Source of the DNA: Actinoplanes solisilvae
Lineage (GTDB): Bacteria; Actinomycetota; Actinomycetes; Mycobacteriales; Micromonosporaceae
Reading direction: 5' to 3'
NCBI RefSeq assembly: GCF_003999975.1
Contig: NZ_RJAC01000002.1
Location: 124,001-188,000 of the forward strand
Length of the DNA: 64,000 bases
The position numbers were made by a program, and so were the translations under genes. The stretch's first letter is position 1. Every line of letters begins with the position of its first letter. A model generated the notes under the pieces. The model made no database searches, had not been told where the DNA came from, and saw only the letters and a program-made list of their open reading frames with translations. Shown here one piece after another: positions 44,880 to 54,658 of the stretch.

Positions 44880-46124
44880 ATGCCGGAAGCTGTCATCGTC
44901 GCCACCGCCCGATCCCCCATCGGCCGTGCGGTCAAGGGATCGCTGAGGGACCTGCGTCCCGACGACCTGGCCACCACGATCGTCGATGCCGCGCTCGCCA
45001 AGGTGCCGCAGCTCGACCGCACCCTCATCGAAGACCTTTACCTCGGCTGCGGCCTGCCCGGCGGGGAGCAGGGCTTCAACATGGCCCGCGTGGTCGCCAC
45101 CCAGCTCGGCCTCGACGGGCTGCCGGGCGCGACCGTCACCCGCTACTGCTCGTCGTCGCTGCAGACCACCCGCATGGCGTTCCACGCGATCAAGGCCGGC
45201 GAGGGCGACATCTTCGTCTCGGCCGGCGTCGAGACCGTCTCGCGCTTCGCCCGGGGCAGCTCCGACGGCCTTCCGCCCGAGATCCAGGCCCAGGTGGGCG
45301 GCGGCTGGGACAACCCGAAGTTCTCCGACGCGCGCGGCCGCACCGCCCGCTCGGCGAAGGGCGGCACGACCTGGCACGACCCGCGCGAGGACGGCCTGCT
45401 GCCCGACGTCTACATCGCGATGGGCCAGACCGCCGAGAACCTGGCCCAGCTCAAGGGCGTCACCCGCCAGGACATGGACGAGTTCGGCGTACGCAGCCAG
45501 AACCTCGCCGAGAAAGCCATCGCCGACGGCTTCTGGGAACGCGAGATCACCCCGGTGACGCTGCCCGACGGCACTGTCGTGTCGACCGACGACGGTCCCC
45601 GCCCCGGCGTCACGATCGAGGCCGTTTCGCAGCTCAAGCCCGTTTTCCGCCCCGATGGCACGGTCACCGCGGGCAACTGCTGCCCGCTGAACGACGGCGC
45701 CGCCGCTGTGGTGATCATGAGTGACACCAAGGCCCGCGAGCTAGGCATCACGCCGCTGGCCCGGATCGTGTCGACCGGCGTCACCGCCCTCAGCCCCGAG
45801 ATCATGGGCCTGGGCCCGGTCGAGGCGTCCAAGCAGGCGCTGAAGCGGGCCGGCATGACGATCGGCGACGTCGACCTGGTCGAGATCAACGAGGCGTTCG
45901 CGGCCCAGGTCATCCCCTCGTACCGGGATCTCGGCATCCCGATCGAGAAGCTGAACGTGAACGGTGGCGCGATCGCCATCGGTCACCCGTTCGGCATGAC
46001 CGGCGCCCGCATCACCGGCACCCTGCTCAACAGCCTCGACTGGCACGACAAGAGCATCGGTCTCGAGACGATGTGCGTCGGTGGCGGCCAGGGCATGGCG
46101 ATGGTCCTGGAACGCCTGAGCTGA
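44880..46124 (+). CDS. Acetyl-CoA acetyltransferase (thiolase), FadA3-like
   Basis: A 414-residue thiolase. The acyl-enzyme cysteine is Cys90 (TRYCSSSLQ), the catalytic His is in GGAIAIGHPFGMTGAR, and the second Cys in CVGGGQGMAM; NEAFA is also present. Either beta-oxidative cleavage or condensation is possible. From recalled M. tuberculosis order the neighbour of the SGNH gene is fadA3 (Rv1074c), supporting that assignment. No FadB partner gene is adjacent. Confidence 0.93.
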   Translation: MPEAVIVATARSPIGRAVKGSLRDLRPDDLATTIVDAALAKVPQLDRTLIEDLYLGCGLPGGEQGFNMARVVATQLGLDGLPGATVTRYCSSSLQTTRMAFHAIKAGEGDIFVSAGVETVSRFARGSSDGLPPEIQAQVGGGWDNPKFSDARGRTARSAKGGTTWHDPREDGLLPDVYIAMGQTAENLAQLKGVTRQDMDEFGVRSQNLAEKAIADGFWEREITPVTLPDGTVVSTDDGPRPGVTIEAVSQLKPVFRPDGTVTAGNCCPLNDGAAAVVIMSDTKARELGITPLARIVSTGVTALSPEIMGLGPVEASKQALKRAGMTIGDVDLVEINEAFAAQVIPSYRDLGIPIEKLNVNGGAIAIGHPFGMTGARITGTLLNSLDWHDKSIGLETMCVGGGQGMAMVLERLS

Positions 46125-46128
46125 GTTT

Positions 46129-46168
46129 CCGCCGGGCCCGGCCTGCCACGAGCGGCCGGGCTCGGCGG
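46129..46168. terminator. Bidirectional hairpin between convergent genes
   Basis: CCGCCGGGCCCGGCC (46129-46143) pairs with GGCCGGGCTCGGCGG (46154-46168) over 15 bp with one wobble position, loop of 10. It lies between the thiolase stop and the stop of the gene at 46171. Confidence 0.7.
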
Positions 46169-46170
46169 TG

Positions 46171-46464
46171 TTACAACGACGCCTTGAGCGCGTCGACCGC
46201 CGCGGTGGCCTCGGCCAGAACCGACGGCGACGGGCCGGCGGCCAGCAGATCGTCGGCCGTCACGCGGAGCTGGTCGGCCAGGATCATGTCGTGCTCGCGG
46301 GGCACCGGGCGGCGCGGACGCTGCTCGGCGTCGGCCCCGAGGTCGGCGAGCAACTGCACCAGGGCGTACGCCCGGTCGTTGCGGCCCTCGGCCTGCCAGC
46401 GTGGCTGCTCCCAGAAGCGCACCTGGTTGAGCAGCCGGTCGATCGACGTCGCGAAATCGCTCAC
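46171..46464 (-). CDS. Hypothetical protein
   Basis: A 97-residue soluble, mostly helical protein (FATSIDRLLNQVRFWEQPRW at the start, AYALVQLLADLGADAEQ in the middle). No motif is recognised. The GTG at 46464 follows TACGCT (46476-46471) by six bases, indicating a leaderless transcript; this supports that start over an ATG 57 bases further upstream. Convergent with the thiolase gene. Confidence 0.7.
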   Translation of the reverse strand: MSDFATSIDRLLNQVRFWEQPRWQAEGRNDRAYALVQLLADLGADAEQRPRRPVPREHDMILADQLRVTADDLLAAGPSPSVLAEATAAVDALKASL

Positions 46465-46476
46465 GGGCCCAGCGTA
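46465..46476 (-). promoter_or_regulatory. Leaderless promoter
   Basis: TACGCT on the minus strand, six bases before GTG 46464. Confidence 0.5.
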
Positions 46477-46531
46477 AAGAGCGGCGCCCGGCTCGTCCGA
46501 GGACGGGCCGGGCGCCGGCACAGCGAAGAGA

Positions 46532-47353
46532 TCAGTCGTCGCCTTGCAGGAAGCTCAGCAGGCGCAGGATCTCGAGGTAGAGCCAGACCAGGCTGACCAG
46601 GATGCCGAACGCGGCCACCCAGGAGTAGCGCTGGGGCAGGCCCAGGCGGACGCCTTCCTCGACCTCGTTGAAGCTGAGGATGAAGCTGAGGGCGGCGACC
46701 ACGATGCAGACGATGCTGAAGATGTAGCCGATGGCACCGTTGTCGCGCAGGCCGGTGCTGACACCGAACAGCGAGAGCACCAGGTTGATCAGGATGAGCG
46801 CGAAGATGCCGCCCATCACGGCGTACATGCCGCGCTGGAACTTCGGCGTGGCCCTGATGACCTTGGCCTTGTAGAGGATCGCCATCAGGAAGAAGACGCC
46901 GAACGTGGCGGTCACCGCCTGAAGGACGATGCCTTGATAGCCGAGGATCTCTTGGAAGAACTTGCTCGCCATGCCAACAAAAACGCCCTCGATGACCGCG
47001 TAGGTCACGATGAGCGCCGGGTTGGCCATGCGCATGAACGAGATGACCAGGCCCAGGATCAGACCGATCACAGCGGCGCCGATCCACGCGGCGCCGGTGG
47101 CCGAGTCGGGAACCACGTTCCAGGCGACGACCGCGGAGACGCCGGTGATGCCGAGCAGCGTGACGGTCTTGACGACGACGTCGTCAATCGTCATGGGCTT
47201 CACGGCGGGCGGTGCGGCGGGGTAGTCCGTCGCGCCGGGGTACGGCTGACCGTAACCCGGGGCGCCGGTGGGGCCGTATGCCCCGTACCCGGCAGTACGC
47301 TCCCGCTCGGCCGCCTGGCCGAGGCGCGAGAGCACCGGGTTGGAAGTCTTCAC
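46532..47353 (-). CDS. Bax inhibitor-1/YccA family membrane protein
   Basis: A 273-residue protein. The first 60 residues are a Gly/Pro/Tyr-rich cytoplasmic segment; then seven membrane helices span about 68-260, as in the YetJ/BI-1 family. Members act as calcium leak channels or affect membrane protein quality control; in actinobacteria the role is not settled. The acidic C-terminus (SFLQGDD) fits the calcium-leak residues. GTG 47353 is chosen because GGGAGG lies upstream; the ATG at 47383 overlaps that site. Confidence 0.9.
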   Translation of the reverse strand: MKTSNPVLSRLGQAAERERTAGYGAYGPTGAPGYGQPYPGATDYPAAPPAVKPMTIDDVVVKTVTLLGITGVSAVVAWNVVPDSATGAAWIGAAVIGLILGLVISFMRMANPALIVTYAVIEGVFVGMASKFFQEILGYQGIVLQAVTATFGVFFLMAILYKAKVIRATPKFQRGMYAVMGGIFALILINLVLSLFGVSTGLRDNGAIGYIFSIVCIVVAALSFILSFNEVEEGVRLGLPQRYSWVAAFGILVSLVWLYLEILRLLSFLQGDD

Positions 47354-47479
47354 TGTGTCCAGCCTCCCTTGAGGTTGAGGCACGTTGACGTGCTCATCAA
47401 GGGTAAGGGTTGAACCCCGTCTAAGTAGCCTTGGAAAGCTGTGAACAGGCTGAAGATGAAGGGTTTTTCCAGCTCAGAG

Positions 47480-47563
47480 TGCCCGGGGCGGGTCTCGAAC
47501 CCGCACGCCTTTGTGAGGCAGCCGCTTTTAAGGCGGCCGTGTCTGCCATTCCACCACCCGGGC
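47480..47563 (-). tRNA. bldA: tRNA-Leu(TAA), bldA-like
   Basis: An 84-nt class II tRNA. The acceptor stem GCCCGGG pairs with CCCGGGC, followed by discriminator A. The anticodon arm reads GCCGC-CTTAAAA-GCGGC with anticodon TAA, so it decodes UUA. The variable arm TGCCTC...GGCG is long, as expected for leucine tRNAs. GGGTTCGAGACCC is the T arm. CCA is not encoded. It strongly resembles the Streptomyces bldA tRNA; at least four genes here contain TTA codons. Confidence 0.95.
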
Positions 47564-47638
47564 GGGCCTAGGACCCCACCGTTACCAGTGAGGTCCTAGG
47601 ACACCGTATACGTCCGGGCGGCGCGGGAGGATACCGCC

Positions 47639-48997
47639 TCAGCGGGATCCGGCGCCGATCGTCTGACGGTCGTCCTTGCCCGGCACCGGCGGGGTCACCT
47701 CGGTGAACTCCTCACGCGGAGCGTGCAACTGGCCCAGGGCCACCGTCTCGCGCTTGAACAGGAACGCGAGGGTCCAGTCGGCGACCACGCGCGCCTTGCG
47801 GTGGAACGACGGGATGCGGCTGACGTGGTAGCTGCGGTGCATGAACCACGCGGGTAGGCCCTTGACCTTGATGCCGTAGACGTGCGCGACGCCCTTGTAG
47901 AGGCCGAGGCCCGCGACGCTGCCCACGTACTTGTGCTTGTACTCCTTGGGCAGGCCGCCGAGCACGACCTGGCGGATGTTGTCGGCCAGGACCTTGGCCT
48001 GCCGCACCGCGTGCTGGGCGCTCGGGGAGCACCAGCCACCGGGGTTGGTCAGGTCGGGCACCTGGGCGCTGTCGCCGGCGCTCCACGCGCCCTCGAGCAC
48101 CTTGCCGTCGCTGTCGGCCACCTGCAGGGTGGGCAGGCAGTTGACGTGGCCGCGGGGGCCGCGGGGCAGGTCGGTGTGGTCGAGCATCGGCGACGGCTTC
48201 ACGCCGGCCGTCCACACCAGAGTCTCGGCGCGGAACCGGTCGCCGTCGGAGAGCACGATCTCACCGTCGACGCACGATTCGAGCCGGGTGTCGAGACGCA
48301 GCGAGATGCCGCGCTTGTCGAGCTGACGGGCCGCGTAGGCCCCCATCTTCGCGCCGACCTCGGGCAGGATGCGGTTGGTCGCCTCGACCAGGACGAACTT
48401 GACCTCGTCCTGAGACAGCTCGGGGTAGTACTTGAGGGCGTCGCGGACGACGTCCTCCATCTCGGCGAGCGCCTCGATGCCGGCGAAACCGCCGCCGACG
48501 AAGACGAACGACAGCGCCGCCTTGCGGACCTCGGGATCGGGCGTCACGGCTGCGACGTCGAGCTGGTCGAGGATGTGGTTGCGCAGGTAGATGGCCTCAC
48601 CGATGGTCTTGAGGCCGATGCCGCGCTCGCTCAGGCCGGGGATCGGCAGCGTACGCGAGACCGAGCCCGGAGCCACGACGATGTGGTCGTAGGTCATCTC
48701 GGTGGGCGGCCCCTCGAGGGGCTGGATGGTCACCGTCTTGCGCGCGTGCTCCACCTTGGTGACCTCACCGGCCACCACGCGACACTTCTTGAGCTCGCGG
48801 CGGAGCGGCACGACGCTGTGCCGCGGGGAGATGTTGCCGGCCGCCGCCTCGGGGAGGAACGGCTGGTACGTCATGTGCGGCTGCGGGTCGATGACTACGA
48901 CCTCGGCCCGGCGCCGGTTGAGCTTCTTCGACAGACGCAGGGCGGTGTAAAGACCAACGTGCCCTGCCCCGACGACGACGATTCGCTGCGGATTCAC
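47639..48997 (-). CDS. ndh: Type II NADH dehydrogenase
   Basis: A 452-residue FAD enzyme that oxidises NADH and reduces menaquinone without pumping protons. IVVVGAGHVGLYTALRL near the N-terminus is the FAD Rossmann motif and FVFVGGGFAGIEALAEM near 168-184 the NADH one; AWSAGDSAQVPD and WCSPSAQHAVRQA are family features. A C-terminal amphipathic segment (FMHRSYHVSRIPSFHRKARVV cut for length) anchors it to the membrane. GTG start follows GACAAT by six bases, so the mRNA may be leaderless. tRNA-Leu lies downstream. Confidence 0.92.
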   Translation of the reverse strand: MNPQRIVVVGAGHVGLYTALRLSKKLNRRRAEVVVIDPQPHMTYQPFLPEAAAGNISPRHSVVPLRRELKKCRVVAGEVTKVEHARKTVTIQPLEGPPTEMTYDHIVVAPGSVSRTLPIPGLSERGIGLKTIGEAIYLRNHILDQLDVAAVTPDPEVRKAALSFVFVGGGFAGIEALAEMEDVVRDALKYYPELSQDEVKFVLVEATNRILPEVGAKMGAYAARQLDKRGISLRLDTRLESCVDGEIVLSDGDRFRAETLVWTAGVKPSPMLDHTDLPRGPRGHVNCLPTLQVADSDGKVLEGAWSAGDSAQVPDLTNPGGWCSPSAQHAVRQAKVLADNIRQVVLGGLPKEYKHKYVGSVAGLGLYKGVAHVYGIKVKGLPAWFMHRSYHVSRIPSFHRKARVVADWTLAFLFKRETVALGQLHAPREEFTEVTPPVPGKDDRQTIGAGSR

Positions 48998-49096
48998 CTC
49001 TGCATTGTCCCGCGCGCAGGGGGTTCAGCGCCTCCCGGTGTGATCTATGCCAAAGCCATTTGTCAAGTGCTATGACCCACAAATTACCGACAGATT

Positions 49097-49660
49097 TCAG
49101 GGTCGGCGAACGAGGCGTGCTATGAGAAGCGTGGCTCCCGCCGCGCCGGCCAGACCGACCACGGTGGCCGCGAGGAACGGACCGCCCGCGAGTTCAGCGG
49201 TGAGTCCCAGCGCGAACACGGTGAGTGCGGCAGAGATAAGGATCACGCCGAGCGCACGGACGATCCAGCGGCCCACAACGTCGAGGTTGACCACCGAGTC
49301 GTACGGGAGGACAGCCGCGAGCGCCGTGAGCGAATGTCCGAGATAGAGGGCCGCGGCGATCGTCAGCACCCGCCACAACGTGACCGGGGTGTCGTCGAAC
49401 GTGGTGTCGACGAGCCACCCGCCGATCACAGTCAGTGCCGCGAACGTGGCGGCCCGCCCCCGCGGAGCGAAGGCCGGGTAGAGGGCGACCGCCGCGAGCG
49501 GGACGAAGTATTGCGAGCCGAACAGCGCGAACGGCCACGCCACCGACATCGCGACCAGTCCGCAGACGGCGATCGCTACGCGCACGAGGAACGGCAGCAC
49601 GGTCGCCCGCGACAGCGTGCGGCGCGTCGCGGCGAACCGGCGGGTGACGAGTCCGAGCAT
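49097..49660 (-). CDS. Polytopic membrane protein at the end of the MoxR operon
   Basis: A 187-residue protein with about six hydrophobic helices (for example LPFLVRVAIAVCGLVAMSVA and FLAATVVGLAGAAGATLLIA). No catalytic motif is visible. Its ATG overlaps the stop of the DUF58 gene (TGATG), so it belongs to the same operon. The function is unknown, but its position suggests a membrane partner of the MoxR system. Confidence 0.8.
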   Translation of the reverse strand: MLGLVTRRFAATRRTLSRATVLPFLVRVAIAVCGLVAMSVAWPFALFGSQYFVPLAAVALYPAFAPRGRAATFAALTVIGGWLVDTTFDDTPVTLWRVLTIAAALYLGHSLTALAAVLPYDSVVNLDVVGRWIVRALGVILISAALTVFALGLTAELAGGPFLAATVVGLAGAAGATLLIARLVRRP

Positions 49661-51005
49661 CAACGCCCCCTCGGCGCCGAGGCGAGCCGGGAGACGTCGC
49701 GCAGCACCAGGTCGAGACTGCCCGCGCCGGCCCACTCGACGACCGGGACACCGTGTTCACGCAGGCGGCCCAGCACGTTCTCGCGCTCGAGACGCCACAA
49801 CTGGGTGGCCGCCGGGGTCCACGGCCCGCGCGCCTCGGGAGCGGCGCCGGCGGGCAGCGTGTCGACCGCGACGACGTAGCGGCCGGACCGGGCGAGCAGG
49901 GCCAGCAGGTCGGCCGAGCGCGGATCGATCAGCGGGGTGAGCACCACGACCAGGGCGTCGGACGACACCTGGTGGGCGCCGAAGTCGTGCTCGTGTTCCA
50001 TCGGGTCGGCGCGTACGTCGAGCAGCCACTCGAGGACGGTCAGGTATTGGCGGCGGCCGGTCGCGGGGCGCAGCCGGCGGGCCGACGCGCCGTATTCGAG
50101 CAGGGACACCCGGTCGCCGCGCTGCAGGTAGTGCTCGGCGATCGCGGCCGAGGCCCGCACGGTCGTGTCGAGCACCGAGGCGCTGCCCTTGACCCCACCG
50201 GAAAGGCCGACCTCCCCGAGTACGTCGAGCAGCAGCACGACCTCGGCGTCGCGGTCGGACAATGTGGACGCGACGTGCAGATCGCGGGTGCGCAGCGAGA
50301 CGCGCCAGTCGATGCGCCGCAGCCGGTCGCCCGGGGCGAAGGGGCGCACGCCGGCGAGCTCCCCGCCCTCCCCCATACGGCGGGACCGGTGGGCGCCGAC
50401 CAGCCCGGCCGCGGCGGGCATGACCTCGATCGCGTTGAACGGCTCGGTCACCGGATAAACCCGTACGCCGTGAGCCTGGGTGACAACCGGGCGGCAGGCC
50501 AGCAGCCCACCGCAGGCGGCGACCCGCGCGGCAGCCGGTCCGACGTCCTGCCGGCCCCAGCGCAGCGCGTCGCCGGACAGGTCGACCGCGGCCCAGCCGT
50601 CGGCCGCCACGGTGATGGCGAACGGGCGGTCGGCCTGCTCGAGCTTGAGCCAGCGCGACGTGCGGGTGCGCACGACCACCAGGTCGTACGTGATGTGGTC
50701 GGGGTTGGAGACGGTCACCGAGGCCTGCACCTGGCCGCCCTCGACGAGCAGTTCCTCGTCGGCACCGACGGTCAGCTCGGGGGTGGCCCGGGGCATGCGG
50801 CGCAGGTGGATGGCGGCGCCGATCGCGAACGGGGCCGCGAGCAGCACCAGGTCGACCCGGCCGAGCGCGACCCCGAGCACCAGCAGCAGACCGGTGAGCA
50901 GCACGGCGCGGCCGAGCGCACGCGTCGGTGCCCACGCCGGGCCGGCACCCTGCTCGGCGGAGGCGGCCGGCGGCACGGCGCGGCGCAGCAGCGGCTCCGG
51001 AACCG

Positions 51006-51009
<4 letters not shown>
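49660..51009 (-). CDS. DUF58 domain protein (MoxR-associated)
   Basis: A 449-residue protein. Two membrane helices lie near 32-66. The DUF58 signature is RPFAPGDRLRRIDWRVSLRTRDLHV (shortened to its core GDRLRRIDWR), followed by a von Willebrand-like fold with VVLLLDVLGEVG and LVVVLTPLIDP. The MIDAS-type DxSxS is reduced to DVLGEVG, so metal binding is uncertain. The GTG start overlaps the moxR stop in GTGA. MoxR-DUF58 pairs act as chaperone-like systems. Confidence 0.88.
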
Positions 51010-52016
<1,007 letters not shown>

Positions 52017-52029
52017 CACGGCACCTTTC

Positions 52030-52605
52030 TCACAGTCGTTCCAGAACGTCCACGTAGGACTCGAGGTCTCGCGCCCTGGGCAGGCGGCGGCCGTCGGCCA
52101 GCACCGCCCAGAGCTTGTCGCCCAGCAGCTCCCGAGCGCGCCGGGGGTCGGACGCACGGGTGATGCCGTGGCGCAGGCGCAGCCGCTCGTCGGTGAGCTC
52201 GGCCAGCACCGGCAGAACGTTACGCGAATACAGATCGTCGTCGGCCTGGGCCCGCTCGAGATCGCGTTCCCAGCGGCGCACGGCGGCGCGCATCGAGTCG
52301 GTGCCCGCGGTGTTGTCGGAGCGGCGCCGGTCAGAGCGCTTGGGCGCCGGGGGCGAGCGGACCTCGGCCACGGCCAGCAGGACCAGGCGCAGGCCGGCCA
52401 GGGCGGCCACCACGAACAGCACCGAGATCTCGACGTCGGCCGAGCGCAGCGCGGCCACGATCACGGCGGTGGTGACGGCGATCAGCAGCAGGTTGCGCAG
52501 GACCCAGCCGAGCCACGAACGTTTGCGCTGCTCGGGGGCGGGCTCGTCGGCGACGGGCAGGTCTTCCCGGCCGCCGAAGAGATCGTCGAGGCCGCCGTCG
52601 CTCAC
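52030..52605 (-). CDS. Membrane protein between DUF4129 and MoxR genes
   Basis: A 191-residue protein. Two adjacent hydrophobic helices lie at about 32-71 (WVLRNLLLIAVTTAVIVAAL and VLFVVAALAGLRLVLLAVA), then a charged, helical cytoplasmic domain (MRAAVRRWERDLERAQADDD). GTG 52605 overlaps the preceding stop (GTGA). No known family was recognised; it is a conserved-looking member of the operon. Confidence 0.8.
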   Translation of the reverse strand: MSDGGLDDLFGGREDLPVADEPAPEQRKRSWLGWVLRNLLLIAVTTAVIVAALRSADVEISVLFVVAALAGLRLVLLAVAEVRSPPAPKRSDRRRSDNTAGTDSMRAAVRRWERDLERAQADDDLYSRNVLPVLAELTDERLRLRHGITRASDPRRARELLGDKLWAVLADGRRLPRARDLESYVDVLERL

Positions 52606-53288
52606 GCCGTCACCCCCGCGCCCAGGTCGGCCCGCAGCCGTTCGAGCGCCGAGCGGGCCTGGCGGCGCATCTGGTCGTCGACCGTGTGGGTGGCGTAGCG
52701 GGCCTGGCGGTAGACCTCGAGCAGGGCGGAGAGCACCTGGGCGTCGACGTTCTGCTCGCGCAGCAGGCGGCCGACCAGGTCGGTGGGGCTGTCGCCGGGG
52801 TGGCGCGGGGTGCCGGCGGCCGCGGCGGCCTGTTCGAGCCGCACCCAACAGGCGATCACGGCGCGGCGCGGGTCGCGGTCGGTGTCGGAGAGCTCCTCGA
52901 GGCCGGCGTCGAGCGCGGCGACCAGCTCCTCGGCCGTACGCGGCTGATCTTTGCGGTGGCGGCGACGGTCGTTCTTGCCGGAGCGCCGGCGACGGTCGCG
53001 CAGCAGTGTGAAGATCAGCAGGCCGATCAGGACGAGGACCACCACGCCGAGAACGACCAGCGCGACGGTGTTGATCCAGTCGGGCAGGCCGCGGGCGGGT
53101 TCCGGCGTGGGCGGGGCGCTCTGCTGCCCGGCCGCACCGCCGGTGGGCAGCAGCGGAGCCTCTTGCGGCTCGTCGCGGACGATCTCCTCGAGGCGGGGCT
53201 CGGACCGGGTCGCCGCCAGGGCGGTGCCGAAGAGCAGCACGAGGACGGCGGCCAACGGCCACCACCGCCGGAGAGCTGCGAAAACCAT
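52602..53288 (-). CDS. DUF4129 domain protein
   Basis: A 228-residue protein. A signal-like N-terminal helix (about 8-26) is followed by a Pro-rich extracytoplasmic segment, a second helix (about 73-95) and a cytoplasmic DUF4129 domain: PRRAVIACWVRLEQAAAAAG, DSPTDLVGRLL, LLEVYRQARY. GGAAGG lies before the ATG. It is the first gene of the operon. DUF4129 is usually fused to a transglutaminase domain in MoxR loci; none is present here. Confidence 0.85.
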   Translation of the reverse strand: MVFAALRRWWPLAAVLVLLFGTALAATRSEPRLEEIVRDEPQEAPLLPTGGAAGQQSAPPTPEPARGLPDWINTVALVVLGVVVLVLIGLLIFTLLRDRRRRSGKNDRRRHRKDQPRTAEELVAALDAGLEELSDTDRDPRRAVIACWVRLEQAAAAAGTPRHPGDSPTDLVGRLLREQNVDAQVLSALLEVYRQARYATHTVDDQMRRQARSALERLRADLGAGVTA

Positions 53289-53321
53289 CGGTTCCTTCCA
53301 TCCGGCCGCCCCTGAAGACAG

Positions 53322-54089
53322 TCAGATTCGAGCCAGCTTTTTGGCCTCGGCGAACACGTCGTCGAGCATGGCCGGGGTGAGCTTACCGGTGAAGGTGTTC
53401 TGCTGGCTTACGTGGAAGCAGCCGAGCAGATCTGGCACACCCGGCTGGCTGACGAGCCGGCCGTGCCCGAACTTCGGCCGCGGCACCGGCGGCCGGACGC
53501 CGTACACCGCGGTCATCGCCGGCCACCACGCCTGCCAGGCGAAAGCACCGAGAGCGACCACGACGCGCAGGGTCGGGCTGATCAGGTCGAGCTCCCGGTG
53601 CAGCCACGGGGCGCAGTTGTCGCGCTCCTCCGGGAGCGGTTTGTTGTCGGGCGGGGCGCACCGGACGGCGGAGAAGATCCGCAAATGTCTCAGCGCGAGG
53701 CCGTCGTCGGCAGAGACGCTGGTCGGCTGGTTGACCAGCCCGGCGCGGTGCAGCGCGGCGAAGAGCACGTCGCCCGACCGGTCACCGGTGAAGATGCGGC
53801 CGGTGCGGTTGCCACCGTGCGCGGCCGGGGCCAGCCCGAGGATCGCGATCTCGGCGTCGGCGACCCCGAACCCGGGCACCGGCCGCCCCCAGTAGTGCTG
53901 GTCACGGAACGCGGCCCGCTTGGTCGCGGCGACCTCCTCGCGCCAGGCGACCAGGCGCGGGCAGGCGAAACAATCCGCGATCCCGGCGTCGAGAACGTCG
54001 AGGGAGGCGGCACCGGCCGCCGCGATGGAGACCTCTTCGGGCGTACGCGAGTGGGACTGCACCCTGGAAGCACAGCACCTCGGCGCCAT
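53322..54089 (-). CDS. Family 5 uracil-DNA glycosylase (UdgB)
   Basis: A 255-residue DNA repair glycosylase. [13 protein letters not shown] and the later cysteines ([18 protein letters not shown]) fit the iron-sulfur cluster set of UDG families 4/5. The first motif is [14 protein letters not shown], without the polar catalytic Asp/Asn, which is typical of family 5. The second motif is [15 protein letters not shown]. It removes uracil, hypoxanthine and related bases. The ATG at 54089 is retained; an internal GTG would remove 20 residues without touching motifs. Confidence 0.9.
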   Translation of the reverse strand: MAPRCCASRVQSHSRTPEEVSIAAAGAASLDVLDAGIADCFACPRLVAWREEVAATKRAAFRDQHYWGRPVPGFGVADAEIAILGLAPAAHGGNRTGRIFTGDRSGDVLFAALHRAGLVNQPTSVSADDGLALRHLRIFSAVRCAPPDNKPLPEERDNCAPWLHRELDLISPTLRVVVALGAFAWQAWWPAMTAVYGVRPPVPRPKFGHGRLVSQPGVPDLLGCFHVSQQNTFTGKLTPAMLDDVFAEAKKLARI

Positions 54090-54104
54090 GAGCCGCCACC
54101 GGAG

Positions 54105-54572
54105 TCAGGCTTTGGGCCTCATGCAGAGCAGATAACCCTGCCCATCCTGGCTGGCCATGACGTAGAACTTCTCCTCGGGCTGGAAGAACTTCTCACAGGC
54201 CGGGCTCTGCAGAGACGTCTCGCCGTCGACCCGGGCGACGACGGTGAACTGCGCGTCGCCCGACCCGCAGTCGACAACGCGGGCCCCGGTCTTGGTGGTC
54301 CCCTCGTCCTTGACCTTGCTCTTGGCCGAGATGCAGTCACCGGCCTTCGCGTCGCCCGCGTTGTCGTTGAAGATGACCCGCGAGAGGGCGACCCCGGCAA
54401 CCGCCATGACGATCACCAGAAGCACCCCGCCGATCATCTTGCCGGCGCCGCGTTTCCGGGGCTGCTCGGGGGCCGGCGGCGCAGAATCCGGCGCGGCGGT
54501 GACGAGCGGCTGGGTTCCGTCCGGGCCGGGCGTGGGGTCGCCGGCGGGCGGGGTGGGGACAGCGTCGCTCAC
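54105..54572 (-). CDS. LppU/SCO3897-like membrane-anchored protein
   Basis: A 155-residue protein. The first 45 residues are Pro-rich and cytoplasmic, one helix follows (about 46-65), and the outer domain has paired cysteines (KAGDCISAK, VVDCGSGDAQF, SPACEKFF, YLLCMRP). This four-Cys pattern matches LppU-type proteins. Function unknown. AGAGGAAC lies before the GTG. Confidence 0.75.
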   Translation of the reverse strand: MSDAVPTPPAGDPTPGPDGTQPLVTAAPDSAPPAPEQPRKRGAGKMIGGVLLVIVMAVAGVALSRVIFNDNAGDAKAGDCISAKSKVKDEGTTKTGARVVDCGSGDAQFTVVARVDGETSLQSPACEKFFQPEEKFYVMASQDGQGYLLCMRPKA

Positions 54573-54658
54573 AGATGTTCCTCTCGGGGGGCCGGCCGCG
54601 GGATCAGCCGGGTCGCGACACGAGACGGTAGCGACCCCTCACCACTCCACGCGACCCG

